DNA of 64,000 nucleotides from Pseudomonas putida (GTDB lineage: Bacteria > Pseudomonadota > Gammaproteobacteria > Pseudomonadales > Pseudomonadaceae): assembly GCF_001976065.1 (NCBI RefSeq), contig NZ_MNAH01000004.1:312519-376518 (forward strand), read 5' to 3'. Shown here in pieces: positions 42,960 through 51,725 of this stretch. The notes below the pieces were generated by a model. That model made no database searches, was not told where the DNA came from, and was given only the letters and a program-made list of their open reading frames with translations. How positions within the stretch are numbered: the stretch's first letter is position 1; every line of letters starts with the position of its first letter. Made by a program: the position numbers and the translations under genes.

Positions 42960-44576
42960 CTAGCTGTTTCGGTGCGCCGAACGACGGATCAATCCGATGA
43001 CCGGTAACAGCCCGACCAAAACCAGGGTCAAGGCCGGCAAAGACGCCCTCGCCCACTCGCCTTCACTGGTCATTTCGAAGATCCGCACCGCCAGCGTATC
43101 CCAGCCAAACGGCCGCATCAGCAGGGTCGCGGGCATTTCCTTGAGCACATCGACGAACACCAGCAAGGCCGCGCTCAACGAACCGGGGAGCAACAACGGC
43201 AGATACACTTTGAAAAACAGTCGCGGCCCACTGACGCCCAGGCTACGTGCCGCTTCGGGCAAAGATGGCCGTATTCGCGCCAGACTGCTTTCCAGCGGCC
43301 CGTAAGCCACGGCGATGAAGCGCACCAGATAGGCCAGCAGCAACGCCAGCAGGCTGCCCAGCAGCAACGGCTTGCCCGCACCGCCGAGCCAGCCGGAGAG
43401 CGGGATCACCAGCTCGCGATCCAGGTAACTGAACGCCAGCATGATCGACACCGCCAACACTGAACCGGGCAGAGCGTAGCCAAGATTGGCCAGGCTGACC
43501 CCGGCGCGGATCGCCCGGGTGGGCGCCAGCCGCCCGGCAAACGCCAATACCAGGGCGACACTGACGGTAATCAACGCCGCCATCGTCCCCAGGTACAACG
43601 TGTGGAGGATCAGGGCGGTGTAACGCTCGTCCAGATCCAGGCGCCCGCGCTGCCAGAACCACGCCACCAGCTGCAGCATCGGAATGACAAAGGCGCAGGC
43701 GAACACCAGAGCGCACCACCCCGTCGCCAACAGCGCCTTGAGCCCGCGCAGGTGGTACAACGCCTTGACCCGTGGCCGTTCGTTGCTGGCCCGATTGGCG
43801 CCGCGGGCACGCCGCTCGCCGTACAGCACGAGCATCACCACCAGCAGCAACAGGCTGGCCAGTTGTGCGGCGCTGGAGAGGCTGAAAAACCCGTACCAGG
43901 TCTTGTAGATGGCGGTGGTGAAGGTGTCGAAGTTGAATACCGATACGGCGCCGAAATCCGCCAGGGTTTCCATCAGCGCCAAGGCGACGCCAGCGCCGAT
44001 GGCGGGACGCGCCATGGGCATGGCCACGCGCCAGAACGCTTGCCAGGGGGATTGACCGAGCACCCGCGCAGCTTCCATCAAGCCCTTGCCCTGGGCCAGG
44101 AACGCGGTGCGGGCGAGCAGATAAACGTAAGGGTAGAAAACCAGCACCAGGACCAGGATCACCCCGCCCGTGGAACGCACGCGCGGCAATCGCAGGCCGC
44201 TGCCGAACCACTCCCGCAACAGGGTCTGCACGGGGCCGGCAAAATCCAGCAAGCCGACAAAGACAAACGCCAGCACGTAGGCCGGGATTGCAAAGGGCAG
44301 CATCAGTGCCCAGTCCAGCCAACGCCGACCAGGGAATTCACAGAGACTGGTGAGCCAGGCCAGGCTCACCCCCAGGACCGTCACACCAACGCCGACACCG
44401 AGTACCAGGGTCAGGGTATTGCCCAGCAGGCGCGGCATCTGGGTTTCCCAGAGATGCGACCAGATCTGCTGGTCGATGGTTTGCCAGGACAGCAGCAATA
44501 CGCTGAGTGGCAGCAGGACCAGCGCAGCGATGGCGAAGACCAGGGGATACCAGCGTCGTTGAGCGGGGTGGGCCAA
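42960..44576 (-). CDS. Iron(III) ABC transporter permease (FbpB/SfuB type)
   Basis: About 538 residues with twelve membrane segments and two BPD_transp_1 halves, each with an EAA loop (MEAARVLGQSPWQAFWRVAMP and PEAARSLGVSGPRLFFKVYLP), i.e. a fused permease. The longest frame starts with GTG at 44627 inside a hairpin repeat, which is unlikely; the TTG at 44576 (ALAHPAQRRW) with GAGAG upstream looks better. No ATPase gene is adjacent, as in other pseudomonads. Confidence 0.85.
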   Translation of the reverse strand: MAHPAQRRWYPLVFAIAALVLLPLSVLLLSWQTIDQQIWSHLWETQMPRLLGNTLTLVLGVGVGVTVLGVSLAWLTSLCEFPGRRWLDWALMLPFAIPAYVLAFVFVGLLDFAGPVQTLLREWFGSGLRLPRVRSTGGVILVLVLVFYPYVYLLARTAFLAQGKGLMEAARVLGQSPWQAFWRVAMPMARPAIGAGVALALMETLADFGAVSVFNFDTFTTAIYKTWYGFFSLSSAAQLASLLLLVVMLVLYGERRARGANRASNERPRVKALYHLRGLKALLATGWCALVFACAFVIPMLQLVAWFWQRGRLDLDERYTALILHTLYLGTMAALITVSVALVLAFAGRLAPTRAIRAGVSLANLGYALPGSVLAVSIMLAFSYLDRELVIPLSGWLGGAGKPLLLGSLLALLLAYLVRFIAVAYGPLESSLARIRPSLPEAARSLGVSGPRLFFKVYLPLLLPGSLSAALLVFVDVLKEMPATLLMRPFGWDTLAVRIFEMTSEGEWARASLPALTLVLVGLLPVIGLIRRSAHRNS

Positions 44577-44600
44577 GGAAAAGCTCTCGTTTAAATGATT

Positions 44601-44647
44601 GTGCCCACGCTCTGCGTGGGCACACACCTTGTGACGCTCTGCGTCAC
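44601..44647. repeat. Two hairpin repeats between iron-transport genes
   Basis: GTGCCCACGC and GCGTGGGCAC pair around TCT (44601–44623), then GTGACGC/GCGTCAC pair (44631–44647). Same family as the element at 29029. Sits between the binding-protein gene and the permease gene and may lower permease expression. Confidence 0.7.
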
Positions 44648-44675
44648 CCTTCGGCGACGCAGTATAACGATGGCG

Positions 44676-45677
44676 TCAGTTCCAGCCAGCCCGGTCCATC
44701 ATGCGAATCGCTTCGGCCTGGCGCTTGCCGGCGACTTCCACCGGCAGGGTATCGGCGATGAACTTGCCCCATGCAGCGACCTCGGCGGAGGGCTGCACGG
44801 TCGGGTTGGCCGGGAATTCCTGGTTCACGTCGGCGAAGATCTTCTGCGCCTCAGGCGTGGTCATCCATTCCACCAGGGCCTTGGCCGCGTCCGGGTGCGG
44901 TGCGTGCTTGATCAGGCCGATGCCCGACAGGTTGACGTGCACGCCGCGATCCGCCTGGTTTGGCCAGAACAGTTTTACCGGCAGGTCCGGCTTCTGCTTG
45001 TGCAGGCGGCCGTAGTAGTAGGTGTTGACGATGCCGACGTCGCACTGGCCTGCATTGATGGCCTCGAGCACCGCCACGTCGTCGGAGAACACGTCGGTGG
45101 ACAGGTTGTTGACCCAGCCCTTGAGAATCTGCTCGGTTTTCTCAGCGCCGTGCACTTCGATCATGGTGGCGGTCAGGGACTGGTTGTAGACCTTCTTCGC
45201 GGTGCGCAGGCACAGGCGACCTTCCCAGTTCTTGTCGGCCAGCGCTTCGTAGGTGGTCAGTTCGCCCGGTTTCACCCGGTCGGTGGAATAGGCAATGGTC
45301 CGCGCCCGCAGGCTCAAGCCGGTCCAGGCATGGGAGGCCGCACGGTATTGCAGCGGAATATTGGCATCGATGGTTTTCGAGGTGAAGGGCTGGAGGATGC
45401 CCATCTGCTCGGCTTGCCAGAGGTTACCGGCATCGACGGTCAGCAGCAGGTCGGCGGGCGTGTTCTCGCCCTCGGCCTTGATCCGCTGCATCAGCGGCGC
45501 TTCCTTGTCGGTGATGAACTTTACCTTCACCCCGGTTTTCGCGGTGTAGGCATCGAAGACTGGCTTGATCAGTTCGTCGATGCGCGAGGAGTAGACCACC
45601 ACCTCGTCAGCGGCCTGGGCGGTGCTGCCGATCAGAGTCAGGGCCAGTGCGGTCAGTAGACGCTTCGGTGCCAACAT
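44676..45677 (-). CDS. Periplasmic iron(III)-binding protein (FbpA/AfuA type)
   Basis: 333 residues, signal peptide about 1–22 (ending TAQAAD). FbpA-like motifs: VVYSSRIDELIKPVFDAYTAKTG, PADLLLTVDAGNLWQAEQMG and the iron-liganding tyrosines in VNTYYYGRLH. It captures ferric iron for the permease downstream. A palindrome with a Fur-like core lies just upstream. Confidence 0.88.
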   Translation of the reverse strand: MLAPKRLLTALALTLIGSTAQAADEVVVYSSRIDELIKPVFDAYTAKTGVKVKFITDKEAPLMQRIKAEGENTPADLLLTVDAGNLWQAEQMGILQPFTSKTIDANIPLQYRAASHAWTGLSLRARTIAYSTDRVKPGELTTYEALADKNWEGRLCLRTAKKVYNQSLTATMIEVHGAEKTEQILKGWVNNLSTDVFSDDVAVLEAINAGQCDVGIVNTYYYGRLHKQKPDLPVKLFWPNQADRGVHVNLSGIGLIKHAPHPDAAKALVEWMTTPEAQKIFADVNQEFPANPTVQPSAEVAAWGKFIADTLPVEVAGKRQAEAIRMMDRAGWN

Positions 45678-45690
45678 GGGAGCGGTCTCT

Positions 45691-45743
45691 CGATTGAAAA
45701 AGTGAGGGCAAATGATAAGGACTCACATTTGCCTTCTCAATCG
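45691..45743. promoter_or_regulatory. Nested palindrome upstream of iron-binding protein gene
   Basis: GGCAAATG (45707–45714) and CATTTGCC (45726–45733) form an inverted repeat, enclosed by CGATTGA (45691–45697) and TCAATCG (45737–45743). AATGATAA inside it resembles part of a Fur box. It is 14–66 bases before the ATG, where a Fur-type repressor would bind. Confidence 0.5.
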
Positions 45744-45803
45744 AACAGTTCGCGGAGGAGTTACCAGATGTTGCACGGCTAGAAATTAATGGTGGATGTG
45801 CCG

Positions 45804-45878
45804 ACGCCTTCGCGAGCAAGCCCGCTCCCACATTTGAAATGCATTCCAATGTAGGAGTGGGCTTGCCCGCGAAGAGGC
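45804..45878. repeat. Inverted pair of REP elements
   Basis: Copies at about 45804–45832 and 45850–45878 (the second diverged, GTAGGAGTGGGCTTGCCCGCG), downstream of ubiI. Confidence 0.86.
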
Positions 45879-45898
45879 CAGCCGCCAAAACGAAGAAG

Positions 45899-47122
45899 TC
45901 AGGCCTTGGCGAGGGCCGGCAGATCCCCGATCAAACCCAGCGCCTCACGCACGAACAGCGCCTTGGCCTCGGGCATCGCGTCGACCATCTTCAACCCGGT
46001 ATTACGCAACCAGCGCACCGGCAAGGGATCCGCCTGGAACAGCCGTTCAAAGCCTTCCATCGCCGCCATCAGCGCCAGGTTATGCGGCATGCGCCGACGT
46101 TCGTAACGGCTCAACACCTTCACATCCGCCAGGCGCTCGCCCCGGGTCGCTGCTTGCAGCAGCACTTCGGCCAGCACCGCAGCATCGAGGAAGCCGAGGT
46201 TCACACCCTGCCCGGCCAGCGGGTGAATGGTGTGCGCGGCGTCGCCAATCAGGGTCAGGCCCTCGGCCACGTAACGCTTGGCATGGCGCTGACGCAACGG
46301 CACGCACAGACGCGGGTCGGCGCTGAGTACGCTGCCGAGCCGGCCTTCGAAGGCCCGTTCCAGTTGGCGACAGAAGCTCTCGTCATCCAGCGCCATCAGG
46401 CGCTCGGCTTCGCTCGGAGTAGTCGACCAGACGATCGAGCACCAGTCCTGCTGCCCATCACGCTCGAGCGGCAGGAACGCCAGCGGACCATTGTCGGTAA
46501 ACCGCTGCCAGGCGGTCGCTTGATGGGGTTTGGAGCTGCGCACACTGGTGACGATGGCGTGGTGCAGGTAATCCCACTCCCGCGTGGCGACACCGGCCAG
46601 GCGCCGCACCGCCGAGTTGGCGCCATCCGCCGCGATCACCAGCGGCGCGCGCAAGGTACGGCCATCGGCCAGGGTCAGCAGCCAGTCGTCGCCGGAGCGA
46701 CGCATTTGCTCCAGGCGCGCATTGGCCAGCATGCCCAGGTCACAGTCGTGCAAACGGTCGAGCAAGGCATCCTGGACTACGCGGTTCTCGACGATATGAC
46801 CCAGCGTTTCAGCATGCACGCTGGCCGCCGAAAAGTGGATTTGCCCGGTACCGCTGCCATCCCAGACGTGCATCTCGCTGTAGGGACTGCTGCGCCGGCT
46901 GGCGATGCCGTCCCAGACTCCCAGGCGTTCGAGAATTCGCTGGCTGGCAATGGACAATGCACTCACCCGCGGCTCGAATGGCGCCTGCGGGTCATAGGGT
47001 TTGACGCTCATTGGGCTGCCATCGAGCAGCAGGACTTGCAGCCCACTGCCCTGCAACGCCAGCGCCAGGGCGCTGCCGACCATTCCGGCCCCGACAATCA
47101 GCAGATCTGCGCGCATTTCCAT
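45899..47122 (-). CDS. ubiI: Ubiquinone-biosynthesis FAD monooxygenase UbiI (VisC)
   Basis: 407 residues, UbiH/F/I/COQ6 family. FAD Rossmann motif LLIVGAGMVGSALALALQGSGL, the DG motif LVIADGANSAVRRLAG and the GD motif LTLIGDAAHTIHPLAGQGVNLGFLD are intact. By position (visC in P. aeruginosa, with ubiH two genes upstream) it should hydroxylate the ubiquinone ring at C5; regioselectivity is inferred. Confidence 0.87.
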   Translation of the reverse strand: MEMRADLLIVGAGMVGSALALALQGSGLQVLLLDGSPMSVKPYDPQAPFEPRVSALSIASQRILERLGVWDGIASRRSSPYSEMHVWDGSGTGQIHFSAASVHAETLGHIVENRVVQDALLDRLHDCDLGMLANARLEQMRRSGDDWLLTLADGRTLRAPLVIAADGANSAVRRLAGVATREWDYLHHAIVTSVRSSKPHQATAWQRFTDNGPLAFLPLERDGQQDWCSIVWSTTPSEAERLMALDDESFCRQLERAFEGRLGSVLSADPRLCVPLRQRHAKRYVAEGLTLIGDAAHTIHPLAGQGVNLGFLDAAVLAEVLLQAATRGERLADVKVLSRYERRRMPHNLALMAAMEGFERLFQADPLPVRWLRNTGLKMVDAMPEAKALFVREALGLIGDLPALAKA

Positions 47123-47125
47123 GCT

Positions 47126-47611
47126 TTAAGCCTGTCTCGCTTGCGGCTTGAGCCGCACGTAAAGGGTTTTTCCGACGCGCGCCACCAGGTTGCCGGCGCC
47201 GTCATGAATGTCGACCTGCAGTTGCGGCAGGTACTTTTTGCCATCCGCCGTCTGCCGCCGGATCTCATCGAGCAGGGTGTCGTCGATGTTGAAACGGGCG
47301 AACACTGGCCCCTTGCCCGGCGCAATGAAATCGATGTCGGCGGCCTTGTCCCAGACGATGTACTCGCGACCGAGGTTTTCCATCAGCATCAGCATGAAGA
47401 ACGGGTCGACCATCGAGTACAGGCTGCCACCGAACTGCGTGCCGACGTAATTGCGGTTGTACCAACTCAGGCCCATGGACACCTGGACGTCACGAAAGTC
47501 ATCGCTGATGTGCCGAATGCGAACTCCGGCGCCAAGGTACGGCGGGTAGAGGTTCATGAACCAGCACATCAAGCGGGCCTTGCCAAACCTGCGGGTCAGC
47601 CACTTAAACAT
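47126..47611 (-). CDS. DUF4442/YiiD_C hotdog-fold thioesterase-like protein
   Basis: 161 residues from the ATG at 47611, overlapping the end of ubiH by 8 bases; the gene ends 3 bases before ubiI begins. Hotdog features: NYVGTQFGGSLYSMVDPFFMLMLMENLG and a C-terminal beta sheet. Locked between two ubiquinone genes, so it may assist quinone or acyl-thioester metabolism (inference). Confidence 0.82.
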   Translation of the reverse strand: MFKWLTRRFGKARLMCWFMNLYPPYLGAGVRIRHISDDFRDVQVSMGLSWYNRNYVGTQFGGSLYSMVDPFFMLMLMENLGREYIVWDKAADIDFIAPGKGPVFARFNIDDTLLDEIRRQTADGKKYLPQLQVDIHDGAGNLVARVGKTLYVRLKPQARQA

Positions 47612-48791
47612 CAGGACGGGTACCCAGGCCCATGGCCTGCCGGGCGAACCAGCGCTTGGCCGGCGGCAGCAGATCAAGACCGAGCAGGCCCAGGTTGCGA
47701 CCCAGTGACACCAGGGGCTGCGTGCTGCCGAACAGGCGCGTGACCTGGTCGGAGAAGCCCACGGTGAGGTTCTGGTCCAGGCGCTGGCGCTCGCGGTAAT
47801 CCTGCAAGGTGGCGAAGTCCCCCGGCAGCTGGTCGCTGGCGAGCAACGCATCGGCCAGCGCCTGGGTATCACGCAGGGACAGATTGAACCCCTGGCCGGC
47901 AATCGGATGCAGGCTGTGGGCAGCATTGCCGAGCACCACCAGGTGCGAGCGCACCTGCTCTTCGGCCTCTACCAGCGCCAGCGGATACAGGTGCCGGACA
48001 CCGACTTGCTTCAAGGTACCGAGGCGATAACCGAACACGCCCTGCAACTCGCTCAGGAAACTGCGCTCATCAAGGGCGGCCAGGCGTTGCGCATCCATGC
48101 CCTGGCGCGTCCAGACCAGCGCACAGCGGTTGTCCGGCAACGGCAGCAACGCCATCGGGCCGTCGTCGGTGAAACGTTCGAACGCCATTCCGTCATGGGC
48201 TTCACTCGGGGTGATGTTGGCGATCAGCGCACTCTGGTTGTACGGGCGTTTCCTGATGCCAATGCCCAGCTGCTCGCGCAGGCCGGAACGACCACCATCG
48301 GCGAGCACCGCGAGATCGCAATCGAGCGTGGTTTCGTCATTCAGGGTCAGGCGATAGCCGTCGGTGAGCGGTTCCATGCGCGTGACTTCCGCGGGGCAAC
48401 GCCAACTGATTACGTCCTTGTCCAGGCCTTGCCACAGACAATGGCCGAGCCAGGCGTTTTCCACCACATAACCCAGCGCCGGAACGCCCTCTTCCATCGC
48501 TGACAGTCTCGCCGTGGAAAAACGCCCACGGTCAGAGACGTGAATCTGCTTGATCGGCTCGGCGCGACGGGAGATTTCCTGCCAGACGCCCAAGCGCTGA
48601 TAAATCTGCCGGGCACCGAAGGACAACGCTGTGGAACGCGCGTCGTAACTGGGTTGATAGGCGTCACCGGGGGCAAAGGGTTCGATCAACACGATCTTCC
48701 AGCCACGGGCCTTGGCACCGGCCTGCAAGGCCAACGCCAGACTGGCGCCGACCAGGCCGCCGCCAATAATTGCCAGATTGACTCGACTCAT
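47604..48791 (-). CDS. ubiH: 2-octaprenyl-6-methoxyphenol hydroxylase UbiH
   Basis: 395 residues with FAD motifs LAIIGGGLVGASLALALQ, LAVLADGGRSGLREQLG and LVVLGNAAHSLHPIAGQGFNLSLRD. Paralogue of UbiI. Its start overlaps the pepP stop by four bases, giving the conserved pepP-ubiH-DUF4442-ubiI operon. Confidence 0.9.
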   Translation of the reverse strand: MSRVNLAIIGGGLVGASLALALQAGAKARGWKIVLIEPFAPGDAYQPSYDARSTALSFGARQIYQRLGVWQEISRRAEPIKQIHVSDRGRFSTARLSAMEEGVPALGYVVENAWLGHCLWQGLDKDVISWRCPAEVTRMEPLTDGYRLTLNDETTLDCDLAVLADGGRSGLREQLGIGIRKRPYNQSALIANITPSEAHDGMAFERFTDDGPMALLPLPDNRCALVWTRQGMDAQRLAALDERSFLSELQGVFGYRLGTLKQVGVRHLYPLALVEAEEQVRSHLVVLGNAAHSLHPIAGQGFNLSLRDTQALADALLASDQLPGDFATLQDYRERQRLDQNLTVGFSDQVTRLFGSTQPLVSLGRNLGLLGLDLLPPAKRWFARQAMGLGTRPDV

Positions 48792-50122
48792 GCCGCTTGT
48801 GTCCGTGCTTGCGCCATCAGGGCCTCGATTTCGGCGACCGTTCTTGGCACGCCTTTGGTGAGGATTTCACAGCCGGTTTTAGTGACCACGACGTCGTCCT
48901 CGATGCGCACGCCAATGCCGCGCCACTTCTTCGCCACGTTCTGGTTGTCCGCAGCGATGTAGATTCCCGGTTCCACGGTCAGCGCCATGCCGACTTCCAG
49001 CACGCGCCATTCGCCGCCGACCTTGTACTCGCCAACGTCGTGCACATCCATGCCCAGCCAATGGCCAGCGCGGTGCATGTAAAACGCCTTGTAGGCTTCG
49101 CTGGCGATCAGATCAGAGACCTCGCCCTGCAAAATCCCAAGCTCGACCAGACCGGCGGTAATCACCCGGACCGTGGCTTCGTGCGCCTGATTCCAGTGTT
49201 TGTTCGGGGCAATCTCGGCAAACGCCGCTTCCTGGGCAGCCAGCACCAACTCGTAGATCGCTTTCTGTTCCACGGAATACTTGCCGTTGACCGGCCAGGT
49301 GCGAGTGATGTCGCTGGCGTAGCAGTCGATTTCGCACCCGGCGTCGATCAGCACCAGATCGCCGTCCTTGAGCAGCGCGTCATTCTGCTGGTAGTGCAGG
49401 ATGCAGCTGTTGCGCCCTGCCGCGACGATCGAGCCGTAGGCCGGCATCTTCGCCCCACCCTTGCGGAACTCGTAATCGAGCTCGGCTTCAAGGCTGAACT
49501 CATGCAACCCGACACGGCTGGCCTGCATCGCGCGCACGTGCGCCTGGGCGGAAATCCGCGCGGCTTCGCGCATCACCTTCACTTCCGCCGCCGATTTATA
49601 CAGGCGCATGTCGTGCAGCAGATGATCCAGGGCAACATATTCGTTCGGCGGCTGGGCGCCGAGGTTGGCCTTGGAGCGGATCACGTTGATCCAGTCCATC
49701 AGGTGCCGGTCGAATTCCGGGTTGCTGCCCATGGCCGAATACACCCGGTCGCGGCCTTCGATCAGACCGGGCAGGATGTCGTCGATATCGGTGATCGGGA
49801 AAGCGTCGTCGGCACCGAAGTCGCGAATCGCCCCCTCTTGCCCCGCCCGCAGGCCATCCCACAACTCGCGTTCGGCGTTGCGTTCACGGCAGAACAGGAT
49901 GTATTCACCATGCAGACGCCCCGGAATCAGGACCAGCACAGCCTGAGGCTCGGGAAAACCACTGAGGTACTGGAAGTCGCTGTCCTGACGGTAGACGTGC
50001 TCGACATCGCGGTTACGGATGGCCACCGCGGCAGCGGGCAGGATGGCGATGCTGTTGGGTTCCATCTGCGCCATCAGGGCCTTGCGGCGACGGCTGTATT
50101 CCGATTTAGGGATATGAATCAT
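48788..50122 (-). CDS. pepP: Xaa-Pro aminopeptidase PepP
   Basis: 444 residues. N-terminal creatinase-like domain, then the pita-bread metallopeptidase: metal ligands in LVLIDAGCEIDCYASDITRTWP, HRAGHWLGMDVHD, LTVEPGIYI and VRIEDDVVVT. It removes N-terminal residues preceding proline. It starts 27 bases after ygfB stops. Confidence 0.94.
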   Translation of the reverse strand: MIHIPKSEYSRRRKALMAQMEPNSIAILPAAAVAIRNRDVEHVYRQDSDFQYLSGFPEPQAVLVLIPGRLHGEYILFCRERNAERELWDGLRAGQEGAIRDFGADDAFPITDIDDILPGLIEGRDRVYSAMGSNPEFDRHLMDWINVIRSKANLGAQPPNEYVALDHLLHDMRLYKSAAEVKVMREAARISAQAHVRAMQASRVGLHEFSLEAELDYEFRKGGAKMPAYGSIVAAGRNSCILHYQQNDALLKDGDLVLIDAGCEIDCYASDITRTWPVNGKYSVEQKAIYELVLAAQEAAFAEIAPNKHWNQAHEATVRVITAGLVELGILQGEVSDLIASEAYKAFYMHRAGHWLGMDVHDVGEYKVGGEWRVLEVGMALTVEPGIYIAADNQNVAKKWRGIGVRIEDDVVVTKTGCEILTKGVPRTVAEIEALMAQARTQAA

Positions 50123-50149
50123 GGGCAGATGGCTTTCCCTGGCAAACGA

Positions 50150-50707
50150 TTAGTGCAGCGACGGCTTGGCGGCAGCCGCCACGTCTTTCTTGGTTTCGGA
50201 GAACAGCAGCAGCGGTGCAATACGCACGTACTCCATGACTTCCATATAGTCGCTTTCGCCGTCGTCGGACTCTTCCAGTGCGTCTTGTACCTGGGAAATG
50301 GCCGCCAGGTCCTGCAACACTTCGGTGGCCTCCAGGCTCAGGCTGCTGCTGTCGCGGCAGTTCAAGCCGAAACCGCTGAGGAAACCCTGGCACCATTGGC
50401 CCAGTGCCGCGGCACGGTCGGTGAGCGGGGCATCGTCGGTCGGCAGCAACAGGACCACGGTCACGTCGTCGCCGGTGAGCTCGCCCTTGACCATTTCCTG
50501 CAGGCCGATCAAGGCGTTACGAACGTTGTCCTGAGGCTCTGTTTCAAGCAGTTCGGCGGCGTCGATCAGCCAGCCTTCGACCTCGAAGCCGGCGCCGGCG
50601 CAGCTGCGGCCGAGCAACAGGCCGTGCAGTTCGGCAGGCGAGACGTTATGACCGCTGGAAGTCAGCAGGGTGGCGAAGGCTTGGTACGGGGAATTCTGAA
50701 TGGTCAT
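50150..50707 (-). CDS. ygfB: UPF0149 protein YgfB
   Basis: 185 residues of the UPF0149/YgfB helical family (SPAELHGLLLGRSCAGAG, the ALGQWCQGFLSGFGL motif). In P. aeruginosa YgfB modulates AlpA-dependent ampDh3 expression and thereby beta-lactam tolerance; whether that holds here is not known. First gene of the pepP-ubiH operon, divergent from zapA. Confidence 0.9.
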   Translation of the reverse strand: MTIQNSPYQAFATLLTSSGHNVSPAELHGLLLGRSCAGAGFEVEGWLIDAAELLETEPQDNVRNALIGLQEMVKGELTGDDVTVVLLLPTDDAPLTDRAAALGQWCQGFLSGFGLNCRDSSSLSLEATEVLQDLAAISQVQDALEESDDGESDYMEVMEYVRIAPLLLFSETKKDVAAAAKPSLH

Positions 50708-50772
50708 GGGTAGCTAGGCGCCAGACGGCGCTATGTCTAGAATGAAGGCCTTGTATCCTACATCGACTACCC

Positions 50773-50874
50773 CTGTAGGAGCGAGCTTGGTCGCGATGGT
50801 CGTCAACGAAACGCTGGGTACCTGACACCCCGCTGCGTTCTCAACCTCATCGCGAGAAAGCTCACTCCTCCAGT
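50773..50874. repeat. Degenerate REP pair
   Basis: GTAGGAGCGAGCTTGGTCGCG at about 50773–50795 and a decayed opposite copy near 50848–50874, in the divergent ygfB/zapA region. Confidence 0.6.
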
Positions 50875-50906
50875 CCTGCAGTCCAACCCATCAGACAGTG
50901 AAGACA

Positions 50907-51116
50907 ATGGAAGACACCGACCTGCAAGCGCTGATGGCCAGACTCGAACTGCTGATTACCCGAGTCGAGCAACTTAAGAGCCAAAACGGACTCTTACTAG
51001 CTCAGGAAAAGACCTGGCGCGAGGAACGCGCGCACCTCATTGAAAAAAACGAAATCGCCCGGCGTAAGGTCGAATCGATGATTTCGCGCCTCAAGGCCCT
51101 GGAGCAAGACTCATGA
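50907..51116 (+). CDS. TIGR02449-family coiled-coil protein upstream of zapA
   Basis: 69 residues from the ATG at 50907 (a GTG at 50898 is the alternative). Almost entirely a coiled coil with leucine heptads (LQALMARLELLITRVEQLKSQNGLLL). ZapB-like in size and shape. It overlaps the zapA start by four bases (ATGA), so a cell-division role with ZapA is likely but inferred. Confidence 0.85.
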   Translation: MEDTDLQALMARLELLITRVEQLKSQNGLLLAQEKTWREERAHLIEKNEIARRKVESMISRLKALEQDS

Positions 51117-51430
51117 GTTCAAGCAATAGCGTCACAGTGCAGATCCTCGACAAAGAATACTCGATCATCTGCCCCCAGGAAGAACGCAGCAACCTGGTGA
51201 GCGCTGCGCGCTACCTGGACGGCAAGATGCGCGAAATCCGCAGCAGCGGCAAAGTCATTGGTGCCGATCGCATCGCCGTGATGGCCGCGCTGAACATCAC
51301 CCACGACCTGCTGCACAAGGAAGAGCGACCGGACATCCAGGCCAGCGGTTCGACCCGCGAACAGGTGCGCGACCTGCTCGATCGCGTCGATCTGGTGCTC
51401 GCCACTGATCCGGATGTCACCAAAGGCTGA
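51113..51430 (+). CDS. zapA: Cell-division protein ZapA
   Basis: 105 residues: ZapA globular head (VTVQILDKEYSIICPQEERSNLVSAARYLDGKM) plus C-terminal coiled coil. It cross-links FtsZ filaments at mid-cell. Followed directly by 6S RNA, the conserved arrangement in gamma-proteobacteria. Confidence 0.94.
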   Translation: MSSSNSVTVQILDKEYSIICPQEERSNLVSAARYLDGKMREIRSSGKVIGADRIAVMAALNITHDLLHKEERPDIQASGSTREQVRDLLDRVDLVLATDPDVTKG

Positions 51431-51461
51431 TTCGCGTCACCGCTTGCGGTATACTCTGATC

Positions 51462-51642
51462 ACTCCCTGGGGTGCTTGCCAGTTGGCGATGTCCCTGAGC
51501 CGATTTGCTATACCCTGGAGGTTGCACGTTGGGCTGGTGTGCATGTCCGCTAGACGGAAAGCCTGAAAGCCTACTGCATCTTCCACCTTGAACTTTCGGG
51601 TTCAAGGGCTAAGTCGACAGCGGTACATCCGGGGAGCCTGAT
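51462..51642 (+). ncRNA. ssrS: 6S RNA
   Basis: About 180 bases between zapA and the cyclo-ligase gene, the universal position. A good -10 (TATACT, 51450–51455) precedes it. The 5' part CTGGGGTGCTTGCC and the 3' part CCGGGGAGCC close a long helix, with the central TTTCGGGTTCAAGG / CCTTGAACTTTC hairpin of the open-bubble structure. It binds RNA polymerase sigma70 holoenzyme in stationary phase. Ends are approximate. Confidence 0.9.
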
Positions 51643-51650
51643 TCCAGTCC

Positions 51651-51683
51651 GATGCCGGTTTAAATACCGGCATCGGCGTTTTT
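51651..51683 (+). terminator. Terminator after 6S RNA
   Basis: GATGCCGGTTT and AAATACCGGCATC (arms GATGCCGGT/ACCGGCATC) pair, followed by GGCGTTTTT. Confidence 0.82.
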
Positions 51684-51725
51684 ACGGATACGATTTACGT
51701 AACCGTATTGCCGAAGCCCGAATCC

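Noticed and set aside
42960..45677. Missing ATPase gene as a sign of a broken iron transporter
   Set aside because: Permease plus binding protein without adjacent ATPase is the usual arrangement at this locus in Pseudomonas as far as I know.
45839..47743. 634-codon plus-strand open frame opposite ubiI and the thioesterase-like gene
   Set aside because: Antisense frame forced open by GC-rich codon bias; its translation is His/Gln/Arg-rich without domains and begins inside a REP element.
48797..50713. 638-codon plus-strand open frame opposite pepP and ygfB
   Set aside because: Antisense shadow of two well-supported genes; no ribosome site or recognisable fold.
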